A DNA stretch of 64,000 nt. Origin: Micromonospora sediminimaris (GTDB lineage: Bacteria > Actinomycetota > Actinomycetes > Mycobacteriales > Micromonosporaceae). The translations under genes were made by a program, and so were the position numbers. Under the pieces are notes generated by a model. The model searched no databases. It was not told the DNA's origin and saw only the letters and a program-made list of their open reading frames with translations. The stretch covers positions 124,001-188,000 of the forward strand of contig FOLJ01000002.1 of the NCBI GenBank assembly GCA_900112325.1. Direction: 5' to 3'. Below are positions 41,400-49,962 of this stretch, piece after piece; the stretch's first letter is position 1; every line of letters starts with the position of its first letter.

Positions 41400-42389
41400 G
41401 TGGAGATCACTCGCCGGGCCTGGCGGCCGTCGGGTGCCAGCCTGCTCTGCTGGCTGGCCGTCGTGCCGGGTGCAGGGTGGGCGCTGGCGCGGTCGATCGG
41501 TCTGGACCGGGGACCGCTGGTGCAGGCGTTGGCCTTCACGCCGTACGTGACGCTCGGGAGCCTGGCCCCGCTGGTGCTCACGCTCGCCCTGCGCCGCCGG
41601 GCCCCGGCGTTCGTCGCGGCGCTGACCACGCTGGTCCTGGTCGCGCTGGTGGCGCCCCGCGCCCTACCCGCTGCGCAGCCGAACGCCGCCGGGCCGACCG
41701 TGCGGGTGCTCACCGCCAATCTGCTCGCCGGCGCCGCCGACCCGGCGGCGGTGGTGGAGCTGATCCGCACCCGGCAGGTCGACCTGCTGCTCGTGCAGGA
41801 GTTCACGCCGGCGGCCGAAGCCGAGCTGGACCGGCTCGGCCTCGACGAGTTGCTGGCGCACCGGCAGCTCAACCCGGTCGTCGGCACCCCCGGCTCCGGG
41901 CTCTACGCCCGTCACCCGCTCAGCGACGGCGGCATCCGCCAGCTACGCGGCGCCTGGGGCTTCACGCAGGCGTACGCGACCGTCACGGTGCCCGGCGCAC
42001 CCCCGGTACGCGTCGAGTCGGCGCACCCGGCGGCCCCGTACGCGATCGATCAGGTGGACTCCTGGCGCGCCGACCTGGCCGCCCAGCCGGCGGCCACCCC
42101 CGACGGACCGTTGAGCATCCTCGCCGGGGACTTCAACGCCACGCTCGACCACGGTCCGCTGCGCGCCCTGCTCGACACCGGCTATGTCGATGCCGCCGCC
42201 TCGGCCGGCGCCGGACTCACCGGCACCTGGGGTCCGTACGACGGCGATCCCATCCCACCCGTGGTGATCGACCACGTGCTGGTGGACCGTCGCATCGCCG
42301 TGCGGGACGTGACGGTCCACCCGTTGCCCGGCAGCGACCACCGCATGGTCCTCGCCGAGCTGCGGCTACCCGCCGCCGAGCGCCGATAG
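41400..42389 (+). CDS. Membrane-anchored EEP family phosphodiesterase
   Basis: A 329-residue protein with about three membrane segments in residues 13-90, then an EEP domain (about 98-329): VRVLTANLLAGAADP, LLLVQEFTPAAEAEL, LAGDFNATLDHGPLR and SDHRMVLAELRL. Metal and catalytic residues of the fold are kept. Members of this group are usually annotated endonuclease/exonuclease/phosphatase; the substrate is unknown. GTG 41400 is probably leaderless. Followed after 28 bases by the converging cimA. It is not a close duplicate of the 25769 and 60685 proteins. Confidence 0.87.
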   Translation: MEITRRAWRPSGASLLCWLAVVPGAGWALARSIGLDRGPLVQALAFTPYVTLGSLAPLVLTLALRRRAPAFVAALTTLVLVALVAPRALPAAQPNAAGPTVRVLTANLLAGAADPAAVVELIRTRQVDLLLVQEFTPAAEAELDRLGLDELLAHRQLNPVVGTPGSGLYARHPLSDGGIRQLRGAWGFTQAYATVTVPGAPPVRVESAHPAAPYAIDQVDSWRADLAAQPAATPDGPLSILAGDFNATLDHGPLRALLDTGYVDAAASAGAGLTGTWGPYDGDPIPPVVIDHVLVDRRIAVRDVTVHPLPGSDHRMVLAELRLPAAERR

Positions 42390-42417
42390 GCGCGGCGCGG
42401 GCCACGCCGAGCACGGG

Positions 42418-44001
42418 CTACACCCGGGCGCGGTCCAGCCCGTAGGTCAGCGCGTCGACCAGGGCGTGCCAGCTCGCCTCGACCACATTGGGGTGTACGC
42501 CGACGGTGGTCCAACCGCCGCCCCGCCCGTCGGCCGTCTCGACCAGTACCCGGGTCACCGCGCCGGTGCCGTGACTGCCCTCCAGGATCCGCACCTTGTA
42601 GTCGGCCAACTCGAAGTCCCGCAACTCCGGGTAGTGCCGGCCGAGGCCGACGCGGAGGGCCTCGTCCAACGCGTTCACCGGCCCATTGCCCTCGGCCGTG
42701 GCGATCACCCGTTCCCCGCGTACCCTGATCTTGACGGTAGCCTCGGAGACGACCGCGCCGTCCTCGCGGTGCTCGACCAGCACCCGGTACGACTCCAGCG
42801 CGAACGGCCGCACCGGCGCGGCGTCCGGCAGCTCGGAGCGGACCAGCAGCTCGAACGAGGCATCGGCGGCCTCGAACGACCATCCGCCGGCCTCCAGTTC
42901 CTTGACCCGGTTGGTGACCCGGGACAGGGTCTCCGGATGGCCGGCCAGATCCAACCCCAGCTCGCGACTCTTCAGCTCGATGCTGGCCCGGCCGGCCATC
43001 TCGGTGACCAGGATCCGCATGTCGTTGCCGACCACCTCGGGCTCCACGTGGTTGTAGAGCAGCGGATCCACCTTGATCGCGCTCGCGTGCAGCCCCGCCT
43101 TGTGGGCGAAGGCCGCAGCCCCGGCGTACGCCTGATGGGTGTCGGGGGCGATGTTGGCGATCTCGGCGATGGCGTGGGAGACCCGCACCATCTGCTCCAG
43201 GCAGCCCTCCGGTAGGACCGGCAGCCCGAGCTTGAGTTGGAGGTTCGCGACGACCGCGAAGATGTCGGCGTTGCCGGGCCGCTCGCCGTACCCGTTGGCG
43301 GTGCCCTGCACGTGCCGGACCCCGGTCTCGACGGCGGCGATGGTGTTGGCCACTGCGCAGGCGGTGTCGTTCTGGGCGTGCATGCCGAGCAGCTCCGGCG
43401 CGACGCCGATCCGGTCGGTGAGGTCGACGATGGCGGCGGTCACCTGGGACGGCAGCATTCCACCGTTGGTGTCGCAGAGCACGAACCGCTCGGCGCCCGC
43501 CGCGAGCGCGGTCTCCACCACCGACGCGGTGTACGCGGGATCGTGGCGGTAGCCGTCGAAGCTGTGCTCGCCGTCGACGAAGACCCGCCGTCCCTCGGCG
43601 ACCAGGTGGGACACCGTGTCGTGGATCATCGCCAGGTTCTCCTTGGCGGTGGTGCGCAACGCACGCTCGACGTGCCGCAGGTCGGCCTTGGCGACCAGGG
43701 CGATCGCCGGGGTCTGTGCGTCGAGCAGACCCCGCACCTGCGGATCGTCGGCGGCCACCGCGCCGGCCCGCCGGGTGGCGCCGAACGCGACAAGCACCGC
43801 GTGCCTGAGGTCGAGTTCGGTGCGCGCCCGACGGAAGAACTCGGTGTCCTTCGGCACCGCGCCCGGCCATCCGCCCTCGATGAACCCGACCCCGAACTCG
43901 TCGAGCAGCCGGGCCACCGCGAGCTTGTCGACCACCGAGTAGCTGAGCCCCTCGCGCTGGGCGCCGTCGCGCAGCGTGGTGTCGTAGACCTGAAACGTCA
44001 T
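42418..44001 (-). CDS. cimA: (R)-citramalate synthase
   Basis: CimA condenses pyruvate and acetyl-CoA to citramalate, the start of the threonine-independent route to 2-ketobutyrate and isoleucine. The 527-residue protein has the HMGL-like motif TTLRDGAQREGLS (residues 8-20), LCDTNGGMLPSQV, the HAQNDTACAVANT metal site and a C-terminal LeuA-type allosteric domain (about 400-520). ATG 44001 follows AAGGGA by 5 bases. A leader peptide and terminator upstream suggest isoleucine-dependent attenuation. It could also act as a broader 2-isopropylmalate-like synthase, but the size and motifs fit the CimA group. Confidence 0.93.
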   Translation of the reverse strand: MTFQVYDTTLRDGAQREGLSYSVVDKLAVARLLDEFGVGFIEGGWPGAVPKDTEFFRRARTELDLRHAVLVAFGATRRAGAVAADDPQVRGLLDAQTPAIALVAKADLRHVERALRTTAKENLAMIHDTVSHLVAEGRRVFVDGEHSFDGYRHDPAYTASVVETALAAGAERFVLCDTNGGMLPSQVTAAIVDLTDRIGVAPELLGMHAQNDTACAVANTIAAVETGVRHVQGTANGYGERPGNADIFAVVANLQLKLGLPVLPEGCLEQMVRVSHAIAEIANIAPDTHQAYAGAAAFAHKAGLHASAIKVDPLLYNHVEPEVVGNDMRILVTEMAGRASIELKSRELGLDLAGHPETLSRVTNRVKELEAGGWSFEAADASFELLVRSELPDAAPVRPFALESYRVLVEHREDGAVVSEATVKIRVRGERVIATAEGNGPVNALDEALRVGLGRHYPELRDFELADYKVRILEGSHGTGAVTRVLVETADGRGGGWTTVGVHPNVVEASWHALVDALTYGLDRARV

Positions 44002-44035
44002 GGTGATCCCTTCGTCAGGCACCGGCCAGCGCAAC

Positions 44036-44065
44036 AAAAAGACCCCCCGCGGCTGCGGGAGGTCT
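44036..44065 (-). terminator. Attenuator terminator upstream of cimA
   Basis: On the transcribed strand, AGACCTCCCGC (44065-44055) pairs with GCGGGGGGTCT (44050-44040), 11 bp with one G-U, loop of 4, followed by a run of five U. It lies 34 bases before the cimA start codon, so it would stop transcription before the gene. Confidence 0.75.
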
Positions 44066-44094
44066 GCGCGCTCGGCGAGGGGAAAGCCGGCGCG

Positions 44095-44127
44095 CTAGTT
44101 GCCAATAATGCGGGCGGTGCTGGTCAC
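44095..44127 (-). CDS. Leader peptide of cimA with tandem Ile codons
   Basis: Ten codons from GTG 44127: MTSTARIIGN, stop TAG at 44095. Both isoleucines are ATT, a codon hardly used in this GC-rich genome, where ATC is the norm. The stop is 29 bases before the terminator stem. Ribosome stalling at ATT ATT for lack of charged tRNA-Ile would alter folding downstream. The initiation site has a distant GGAGG (16 bases) only, so the start is less certain. Confidence 0.6.
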   Translation of the reverse strand: MTSTARIIGN

Positions 44128-44310
44128 GATCGGTACTCTGCCACCTCCGGGTCGCTTTTGGGAGGCACAATCCACATCTCGGGACAGCCGGTGACGCCTG
44201 TGCCGGGTGGTTTTCCTGGTGTAGACCGCCCGTCCAGGGGTAGGAGCTTTCGGGACAACGAAACACCTTCCTCCGAGACGGCCCACCACGGCCGGGGCAG
44301 GAGACATCCC

Positions 44311-44772
44311 ATGGACAGGCTCAACCCGAACACCACGAACGCCACACCGGACCCGGAGCTGCGCGCCGTCGACCAGAGCGTCGTCGCGGGCGGCACCCCC
44401 GCCGGCGCCTTCGACCCCTGGAGCTACCGGGACGAGGCCGGAGTGGCCGGCGCAAACCTGGTCGGCTACAAGGTGGAGGCCAGCGACGGCTCGATCGGCA
44501 AGATCGACAGTGACAGCACCGAGGTCAACGCCAGCTACCTGGTGGTGGACACCGGGCCGTGGATCTTCGGTAAGAAGGTCATGCTGCCGGCCGGCACGGT
44601 GAACCACGTCGATCACGAGGAGCAGAAGGTCTTCGTCGACCGCACCAAGGATCAGATCAAGGCAGCGCCGGAGTACGACGAGACGGCCACCGACCCGGCC
44701 TACCGGGACAAGCTCGGCGGTTACTACAACGACACGTACACGGCAATCCCGCCCGGCGGCCCACTGCGGTAA
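44311..44772 (+). CDS. PRC-barrel domain protein
   Basis: A 153-residue soluble acidic protein with a PRC-barrel (about residues 38-115: GANLVGYKVEASDGSIGKIDSDSTEVNASYLVVDTG). PRC-barrels occur in RimM and photosynthetic reaction centre H subunits and in small stress-related proteins of actinobacteria. N-terminal 35 residues are disordered. ATG 44311 has AGGAG 7 bases upstream. It is divergent from cimA and shares the upstream region with it. Perhaps a stress protein; function not known. Confidence 0.85.
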   Translation: MDRLNPNTTNATPDPELRAVDQSVVAGGTPAGAFDPWSYRDEAGVAGANLVGYKVEASDGSIGKIDSDSTEVNASYLVVDTGPWIFGKKVMLPAGTVNHVDHEEQKVFVDRTKDQIKAAPEYDETATDPAYRDKLGGYYNDTYTAIPPGGPLR

Positions 44773-44831
44773 GGCACCCGACAACGTGACGGCCGGTGGG
44801 ACGCTGTTCCATCGGCCGTTACCGTGTCCGG

Positions 44832-45572
44832 ATGGACGCCACTGAGCAGACTCGCAGAATCCCCTTCACCAGGATGTTCAACTTCCGGGACGTGGGCGGC
44901 TACCGGGGCGTGGACGGTCGGGCCGTCCGTACCGGAAGGCTCTACCGCTCCGACTCGCTGCACGGGATGGATGAGGCCGACCGGGAGGCGTTCGCCGCGC
45001 TCGGCGTCCGGACCGTGGTCGACCTGCGCCGCCCGCAGGAGGTCGAGCGATACGGCCGGGTTCCCGACTTCGACGGCCTCACCTACCGGCACATCCACCC
45101 GGAGCACGCGCACTGGGAGGAGCGGCCGTACCAGCCCGACACCGACCTGGCCCGCTACCTGGCCGACCGGTACGCCGACCTGGCCAGAACCGGCACCGCC
45201 GGTCTCGCCGAGGCGATCGGCCTGATCGCCGACAGCGCGAACGCGCCGGTGGTGGTGCACTGCGTCGCCGGCAAGGATCGCACCGGCATCGTCTGCGGCC
45301 TGACCCTCGCGGTGCTCGGCGTCGAGGACGCCGAGATCGCGGCGGACTACGCGTTGAGCACCGAGGCGTCCCAGCGCTTCGCCGCCTGGGTGGCCACGGC
45401 CCATCCCGAGGTGCCCGAGCTGCCCATGCCGTACCTCTCCTCACCGGCCGAGACGATGCTGCTCTTCCTTGCCGAGATCCGGGAGGGGCACGGCTCGGTC
45501 GACGACTACCTGCGGCATGCCGGGGTCACCGACGAACAGCTTGCCGCCCTGCGTGACCACCTGCTGGCCTAG
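44832..45572 (+). CDS. Tyrosine-protein phosphatase (PtpB-like, Y_phosphatase3 family)
   Basis: A 246-residue phosphatase. The signature loop is HCVAGKDRTG (143-152) with nucleophile C144, the extended HCxxGKDR form shared by M. tuberculosis PtpB and phosphoinositide-type phosphatases. NFRDVGGYRGVDGRAVRTGRLYRSD (17-41) is the family's N-terminal block. Activity on phosphotyrosine or phosphoinositides is inferred from relatives. ATG 44832 is the start. It lies 59 bases downstream of the PRC-barrel gene and may be cotranscribed. Confidence 0.9.
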   Translation: MDATEQTRRIPFTRMFNFRDVGGYRGVDGRAVRTGRLYRSDSLHGMDEADREAFAALGVRTVVDLRRPQEVERYGRVPDFDGLTYRHIHPEHAHWEERPYQPDTDLARYLADRYADLARTGTAGLAEAIGLIADSANAPVVVHCVAGKDRTGIVCGLTLAVLGVEDAEIAADYALSTEASQRFAAWVATAHPEVPELPMPYLSSPAETMLLFLAEIREGHGSVDDYLRHAGVTDEQLAALRDHLLA

Positions 45573-45580
45573 TGCTGTGC

Positions 45581-45619
45581 CGAGACCGTGCCCGCGCGAG
45601 CTTCATGGGCACGGTCTCG
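45581..45619. terminator. Terminator between the phosphatase gene and ilvE
   Basis: Perfect 13-bp stem (45581-45593 with 45607-45619), loop 13, 8 bases after the phosphatase stop; ilvE converges on it. Confidence 0.75.
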
Positions 45620-45673
45620 CAGCGCAGGGGCCCCGCGCCACGCTCGGCGTGCCGACGGGGCCCGACAGACCAC

Positions 45674-46774
45674 TCAGAACACGCGGTGGACCCAGTCGTG
45701 CGGGTCCTCCGCCTTGCCCCGCTGAAGATCCACGAGCTGTTGGCGCAGCGCCATGGTGACGCTCCCCGGCTCCCCGCCGGCCACGGCGAACTCCCCGTCC
45801 GGGAAGCGCACCTGCCCGATCGGCGTGATCACCGCCGCCGTACCGCAGGCGAAGACCTCGCGCAGCCGGCCGCTGGCGGCGTCCGCCCGCCATTCGTCGA
45901 AGGTCACCGGTCGCTCCTCGACCCGGTGCCCGGCCGCCGCGGCCAGGGTGAGCACCGACTCGCGGGTGATGCCCGGCAGGATCGTGCCGGTCAGCGGCGG
46001 GGTGGCGATCGACCCGTCGTCGTAGACGAAGAAGACGTTCATGCCACCCAGCTCGTCGACGAACCGGCGCTCCACGGCGTCGAGGAAGACCACCTGGTCG
46101 CAGCCGTGTTCGAGAGCCTCGGCCTGGGCGGCAAGCGAGGCGGCGTAGTTGCCGCCGCACTTGGCCGCGCCGGTGCCGCCGGGCGCCGCCCGGGTGTAGT
46201 CGGGCGAGACCCAGACCGTCACCGGCTTGACCCCGCCGGAGAAGTACGCCCCCACGGGTGAGGCGATCACCGAGTAGAGGTACTCGTTGGCCGGGCGGAC
46301 GCCGAGGAAGACCTCGCTGGCGAACATGAACGGCCGCAGGTAGAGGCTGCCGCCGTCATCGCCGTCGGGAATCCACTCCCGGTCGATCTCGATCAGCCGG
46401 TGCAGCGAGTCCACGAAGGTCTGCTCCGGCAGCGCCGGCATGGCCATCCGGGCGGCGGAGGTGTTGAACCGGGCCGCGTTGGCGTACGGGCGGAACATGG
46501 TCACTCCGCCGTCGGCCGCCCGGTACGCCTTCATGCCCTCGAAGATTTCCTGCGCGTAGTGCAACACGGCACTGGCGGGATCCATCGGGATCGGCGCGCG
46601 CGCCTCGACCCGGGCGTCGTACCAGCCCTTGCCGTCGGCGTAACGGATGGTGACCATGTGGTCGGTGAACACCCGGCCGAACCCGGGGTTTGCCAGCAGC
46701 GCAGCCCGGTCGGTGGCGGATACCGGTGCGGGGTTCGGACGGATCTCGAAGTCGATCTTGTCACCACCGCTCAT
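45674..46774 (-). CDS. ilvE: Branched-chain amino acid aminotransferase
   Basis: IlvE transfers the amino group from glutamate to the keto acids of Ile, Val and Leu, the last step of their synthesis. A 366-residue PLP enzyme of fold type IV; PLP lysine K205 in GAAKCGGNYAASL, the phosphate-binding TGTILPGITR block and HYAQEIFEGMKAYR (72-85) are present. ATG 46774 is preferred because GGGAGG lies 9 bases upstream; a longer in-frame start at 46828 has no support. It lies 195 bases downstream of leuB on the same strand and may have its own promoter. Confidence 0.96.
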   Translation of the reverse strand: MSGGDKIDFEIRPNPAPVSATDRAALLANPGFGRVFTDHMVTIRYADGKGWYDARVEARAPIPMDPASAVLHYAQEIFEGMKAYRAADGGVTMFRPYANAARFNTSAARMAMPALPEQTFVDSLHRLIEIDREWIPDGDDGGSLYLRPFMFASEVFLGVRPANEYLYSVIASPVGAYFSGGVKPVTVWVSPDYTRAAPGGTGAAKCGGNYAASLAAQAEALEHGCDQVVFLDAVERRFVDELGGMNVFFVYDDGSIATPPLTGTILPGITRESVLTLAAAAGHRVEERPVTFDEWRADAASGRLREVFACGTAAVITPIGQVRFPDGEFAVAGGEPGSVTMALRQQLVDLQRGKAEDPHDWVHRVF

Positions 46775-46851
46775 CGCGCTGACCTCCCTGGGGGACGACG
46801 GCATGCGCCGACCGCACGCCGGAAACATTGTTTGTGCCAGAAACCTACCCC

Positions 46852-46863
46852 GAACGGTCGTTC
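46852..46863. promoter_or_regulatory. Palindrome GAAC-N4-GTTC upstream of ilvE
   Basis: GAACggtcGTTC has the core of the actinobacterial LexA box. Just downstream in ilvE direction is TAGGTT (46847-46842), a possible -10, so the palindrome would overlap the -35/spacer. The outer bases do not complete the TCGAAC/GTTCGA form; another regulator is possible. Confidence 0.35.
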
Positions 46864-46969
46864 AGCGGATAGGTCCACCGGTGGACAGGTGGCACATCAT
46901 CGGTGGCGGTCGCCGCTCCCTACCCGGCCGGACCGGCGGAGCGTCGACGGCCAGTGGGCGGCGACCGGT

Positions 46970-48001
46970 TCAGCCGGCGGCCTGCGCCGCGATCCGGTCG
47001 CCCACCTCGGCGGTACGTACCGTTACCTCGGGACTCCGGGCGGCCAGCTCCGCGCTGACCGCGGCGGTGATCCGGGCAGCGGCGTCGGCGTGCCCGAGCT
47101 GGTCGAGCAGCAGGGCCGCCGAGAGCACAGCGGCGACCGGGTCGGCGACGCCGCGACCGGCGATGTCCGGCGCGGAGCCGTGCACCGGCTCGAACATCGA
47201 CGGGTACGCCCCGTCGGGGTTGATGGAGCCGCTGGCCGCCAACCCGATGCCGCCGGTGACGGCGGCGGCGATGTCGGTGAGGATGTCGCCGAAGAGGTTG
47301 TCGGTGACCACGACGTCGTACCGCTGCGGCTGGGTGACCAGGAACATCGCCGCGGCGTCGACGTGCTGGTACTCGGTGGCGATGTCCGGGTGCTCGGCGG
47401 CGACCGCGTCGAAGGTGCGCGACCACAGCGAGCCGGCGTGGGTCAGCACGTTCGTCTTGTGCACCAACGTCACCTTGCGCCGCTCGCGCCGGGCCGCGCG
47501 AGCGAAGGCATCCCGGATCACCCGCTCCACACCGTGCCGGGTGTTCAGGCTCTCCTCGGTGGCGATCTCGGCCGGAGTGCCCCGGTGCAGCGAGCCGCCA
47601 GCGCCGGCGTACAGACCCTCGGTGCCCTCCCGGACGACCACCAGGTCGACCTCGCCCGGCTTGACCGCCGCGAGCGGGCTGGTCACGCCCGGCCAGAGCC
47701 GCGACGGGCGCAGGTTGACGTACTGGTCGAAGGCGAAGCGCAGCTTGAGCAGCAGACCCCGCTCCAGCACGCCGGGCGGCACGGTCGGATCGCCGACCGC
47801 GCCGAGCAGAATCGCGTCGTGCCCGGCCAACTCGTCGAGCACCGAGTCGGGCAGGACCTCGCCGGTGCGGTGGTAACGTGCCGCACCGAGGTCGTACTCG
47901 GTCACCTCGACACCGGGCAGCACCGCGTCGACGACCTTGCGAGCCTCCGCGACCACCTCGGGGCCGATACCGTCCCCGGCCACCACCGCGATCCGTGCCA
48001 C
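46970..48001 (-). CDS. leuB: 3-isopropylmalate dehydrogenase
   Basis: LeuB oxidises 3-isopropylmalate to 2-ketoisocaproate with NAD, the third step of leucine synthesis; it can also act in the citramalate route. The 343-residue protein has [16 protein letters not shown] (5-20), the substrate-binding [19 protein letters not shown] and the metal site [19 protein letters not shown] 48001 is fixed by AAGGAG 9 bases upstream. It is 105 bases short of an upstream open frame that has no start signal. Downstream is ilvE on the same strand. Confidence 0.97.
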   Translation of the reverse strand: MARIAVVAGDGIGPEVVAEARKVVDAVLPGVEVTEYDLGAARYHRTGEVLPDSVLDELAGHDAILLGAVGDPTVPPGVLERGLLLKLRFAFDQYVNLRPSRLWPGVTSPLAAVKPGEVDLVVVREGTEGLYAGAGGSLHRGTPAEIATEESLNTRHGVERVIRDAFARAARRERRKVTLVHKTNVLTHAGSLWSRTFDAVAAEHPDIATEYQHVDAAAMFLVTQPQRYDVVVTDNLFGDILTDIAAAVTGGIGLAASGSINPDGAYPSMFEPVHGSAPDIAGRGVADPVAAVLSAALLLDQLGHADAAARITAAVSAELAARSPEVTVRTAEVGDRIAAQAAG

Positions 48002-48216
48002 GTCCGTCAGCTCCTTAGCTCGAATGGCTCGACGGTACGCCGCCGTCCCGCCCCCCGGTACGAGTGTTCCATCTTTCGGGAATTCGGTGACGCACAGCAG
48101 CTTCCCAGGCGGCATTCATGGCTCGGTCATCTCCGCTGCCTAGCGTGAGCGTGACGGGCTGGGGCCCGGGCGAGCGCTGCGACGGGGCGGCACCCGCCGA
48201 GGAGGGGACGGACGCG

Positions 48217-49062
48217 ATGTGGACCGATGAACAACCACGAACCCGCTGGGTGGACCCAACGGTCTTTCGGTTCCGCCGGCCCGACCTGCGACTGGGCGCC
48301 CGGGAGCAACGGCCGGACCGCGCCGATCTGGTGGCGGGGGATCGGATCGCCGTCCGGCACACCGTCCGCACCTCGACGGCGGCGTACACCCTGCTGCTGA
48401 ACGCCCCCGAGTGGCTGGGCCGGCGCGGCACCGGCGAGGCGCTGCGCGACGCGGTGGCCGAGTTGCGGGCGATCGACCTGACATACGGCCCGAACCGCCC
48501 GGACAGCCTGGTGTCCCGGCTGCGCCGGGGAGAGATCAGCCCCGAGTCGTACCCACCCTTGACCGACCTGGTCGACCGCTGCGCCGCGATGCGCGCGGCC
48601 ACGGACGGCTGGTTCGACGCGTGGGCGGTGCCCGGCGGCTTCGACCCGGGCGGCCTGCTCGGCGGGTGGGCGGTCGAGCGGGCCGCAGCCCGGTTGCGCG
48701 AGGCCGGCATCCACGACTACGCCGTGCTCACCGGCGCCGACCTGGTGGTACGCGGCCAGGCCGCGCACGGTGGCCCGTGGCGGGTCGCGGTGCACCATCC
48801 CACGGACCGGGGCCGGGCACCGCTGCTACTGGAGATGACGGCCGGTGCGCTCGGCACCTCCGGGGTGACCGGACGACAGGGACACGTGGTGGACCCACAC
48901 ACCGGCGAACCGGCCGGCCAGTTGGTCGCGGCCACCGTGATCGGGCCCGACCTCGCGGTCGCCGACGCCTACGCCACCGCCCTCTACGCCGCCGGACCGG
49001 CCGGGTTGGCCTGGTTCCGCCCCGAGTCGGACTACCGGGTGCTCTTCGCCGCACCGCGCTGA
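48217..49062 (+). CDS. ApbE-like flavin transferase family protein, divergent
   Basis: A 281-residue protein related to ApbE (FAD:protein FMN transferase). It has FDPGGLLGGWAVERAA (about residues 147-162), where typical ApbE has DPxGIxKGWAxD, so the conserved Lys is Gly. ALGTSGVTGRQGHVVDPHTGEPAG matches the TSG/HIIDPxTG flavin/Mg site. No signal peptide or lipobox, so cytosolic. Activity is therefore uncertain; it could bind flavin without transferring it. ATG 48217 has GGAGG 11 bases upstream. It is divergent from leuB and has a strong terminator. Confidence 0.78.
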   Translation: MWTDEQPRTRWVDPTVFRFRRPDLRLGAREQRPDRADLVAGDRIAVRHTVRTSTAAYTLLLNAPEWLGRRGTGEALRDAVAELRAIDLTYGPNRPDSLVSRLRRGEISPESYPPLTDLVDRCAAMRAATDGWFDAWAVPGGFDPGGLLGGWAVERAAARLREAGIHDYAVLTGADLVVRGQAAHGGPWRVAVHHPTDRGRAPLLLEMTAGALGTSGVTGRQGHVVDPHTGEPAGQLVAATVIGPDLAVADAYATALYAAGPAGLAWFRPESDYRVLFAAPR

Positions 49063-49418
49063 GCCGCCCGATTCCGCGTGGCCAGCCGAGGGTTCGGCGG
49101 CGGCCAGTCGGCCACCGGCGGCAGGAACAGCGATCGGCCTCCACGGTCGCGGCAACGACCGTGGAGGCCGGTCGACGACGAGTGCGCGTGGCTCGCGCAA
49201 TCGAGGGGTGCGGGCCGCTCGGCCGGGCGTCGACCTCGCCACCCGAAGACGGGCCGGCGCCACGTGCTCGGCAGGTGACCGCACCCGTACGTTATCGAAT
49301 TGACGCGTTTCGCGGCAAGGGTTCCACAGGGGAGTATCTGCGCAAACCTGGTACTCCGGCATTAGCCTGCGGCAGGGCCCTTTCGACAAGGTGAACCGCA
49401 GATGGCACGCTGTCCGCC
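49063..49418. other. 356-base intergenic stretch
   Basis: After the apbE-like terminator (49135-49170) the sequence holds no supported gene. Bases 49290-49345 are somewhat AT-rich (tatcgaattgacgcg) and may carry the promoter for the next gene at 49419, but no clear -35/-10 pair was found. Confidence 0.5.
49135..49170. terminator. Terminator after the ApbE-like gene
   Basis: Perfect 15-bp stem (49135-49149 with 49156-49170), loop of 6 bases, 72 bases past the stop. Confidence 0.8.
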
Positions 49419-49778
49419 GTGAGTTTCGATCTGAGCGTGTGGGCCCTGGCGGACGGGGCAACGCCCGAGGATGTACGAGCGGCGGTGCAGCAGTGCCGCA
49501 GCGGCCGGCACCACGAGCGTCAACCGGACCCACGATGTGTGGCCTTCTACCGGGCGATCACCGCCCGTTACCCCGACCAGCCGGCCGGCCCGAGCACTCC
49601 CTGGGCGGTGGCGCCGCTGCACAAGGCGGCCGACCACATCGAGCTGAACCTGGATCCGGCCTGCCCTGACCAGGTGCTGCTCGACATCGAGCGGCTGGCC
49701 GGCGAGCATCGGCTGATGCTGTTCGACGCCCAGGACGGCTCGGTGTACCCGCCGCCCGGGGTCCGGCTGCCCGGCTGA
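49419..49778 (+). CDS. Small hypothetical protein
   Basis: A 119-residue soluble protein starting MSFDLSVWALADGATPEDVRAAV. It has one histidine/arginine-rich segment (RSGRHHERQPDPR) and a C-terminal LNLDPACPDQVLLDIERLAGEHRLMLFDAQDG resembling the small proteins that begin with (S/T)YDL and carry LLFDPQ, which include bacterial immunity proteins and unassigned families. No clear family was recognised. GTG 49419 is the start. Standing alone between terminators. Confidence 0.6.
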   Translation: MSFDLSVWALADGATPEDVRAAVQQCRSGRHHERQPDPRCVAFYRAITARYPDQPAGPSTPWAVAPLHKAADHIELNLDPACPDQVLLDIERLAGEHRLMLFDAQDGSVYPPPGVRLPG

Positions 49779-49908
49779 CCGACCCGCCGTGCCGGACGGC
49801 AGACCCACGACGACAACGTGGGTCGCGCGGGCCTTTCGGTCAGTACGGCAAAGCCGCCGCCACGGCGGATGCGACGACCCGACGCCTTGCCCGGCGGTCG
49901 GATGACGA

Positions 49909-49933
49909 GGGGCCCGGCCGTAGGCCGGGCCCC
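49909..49933. terminator. Terminator after serA
   Basis: Perfect 11-bp GC stem (49909-49919 with 49923-49933), 3-base loop; 29 bases past the leftward serA stop. A further weaker hairpin gacccacg/cgtgggtc lies at about 49802-49824 and serves the 49419 gene. Confidence 0.8.
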
Positions 49934-49962
49934 GTCGTGGCGTGTCTGGAGCGTTCGGGTGG

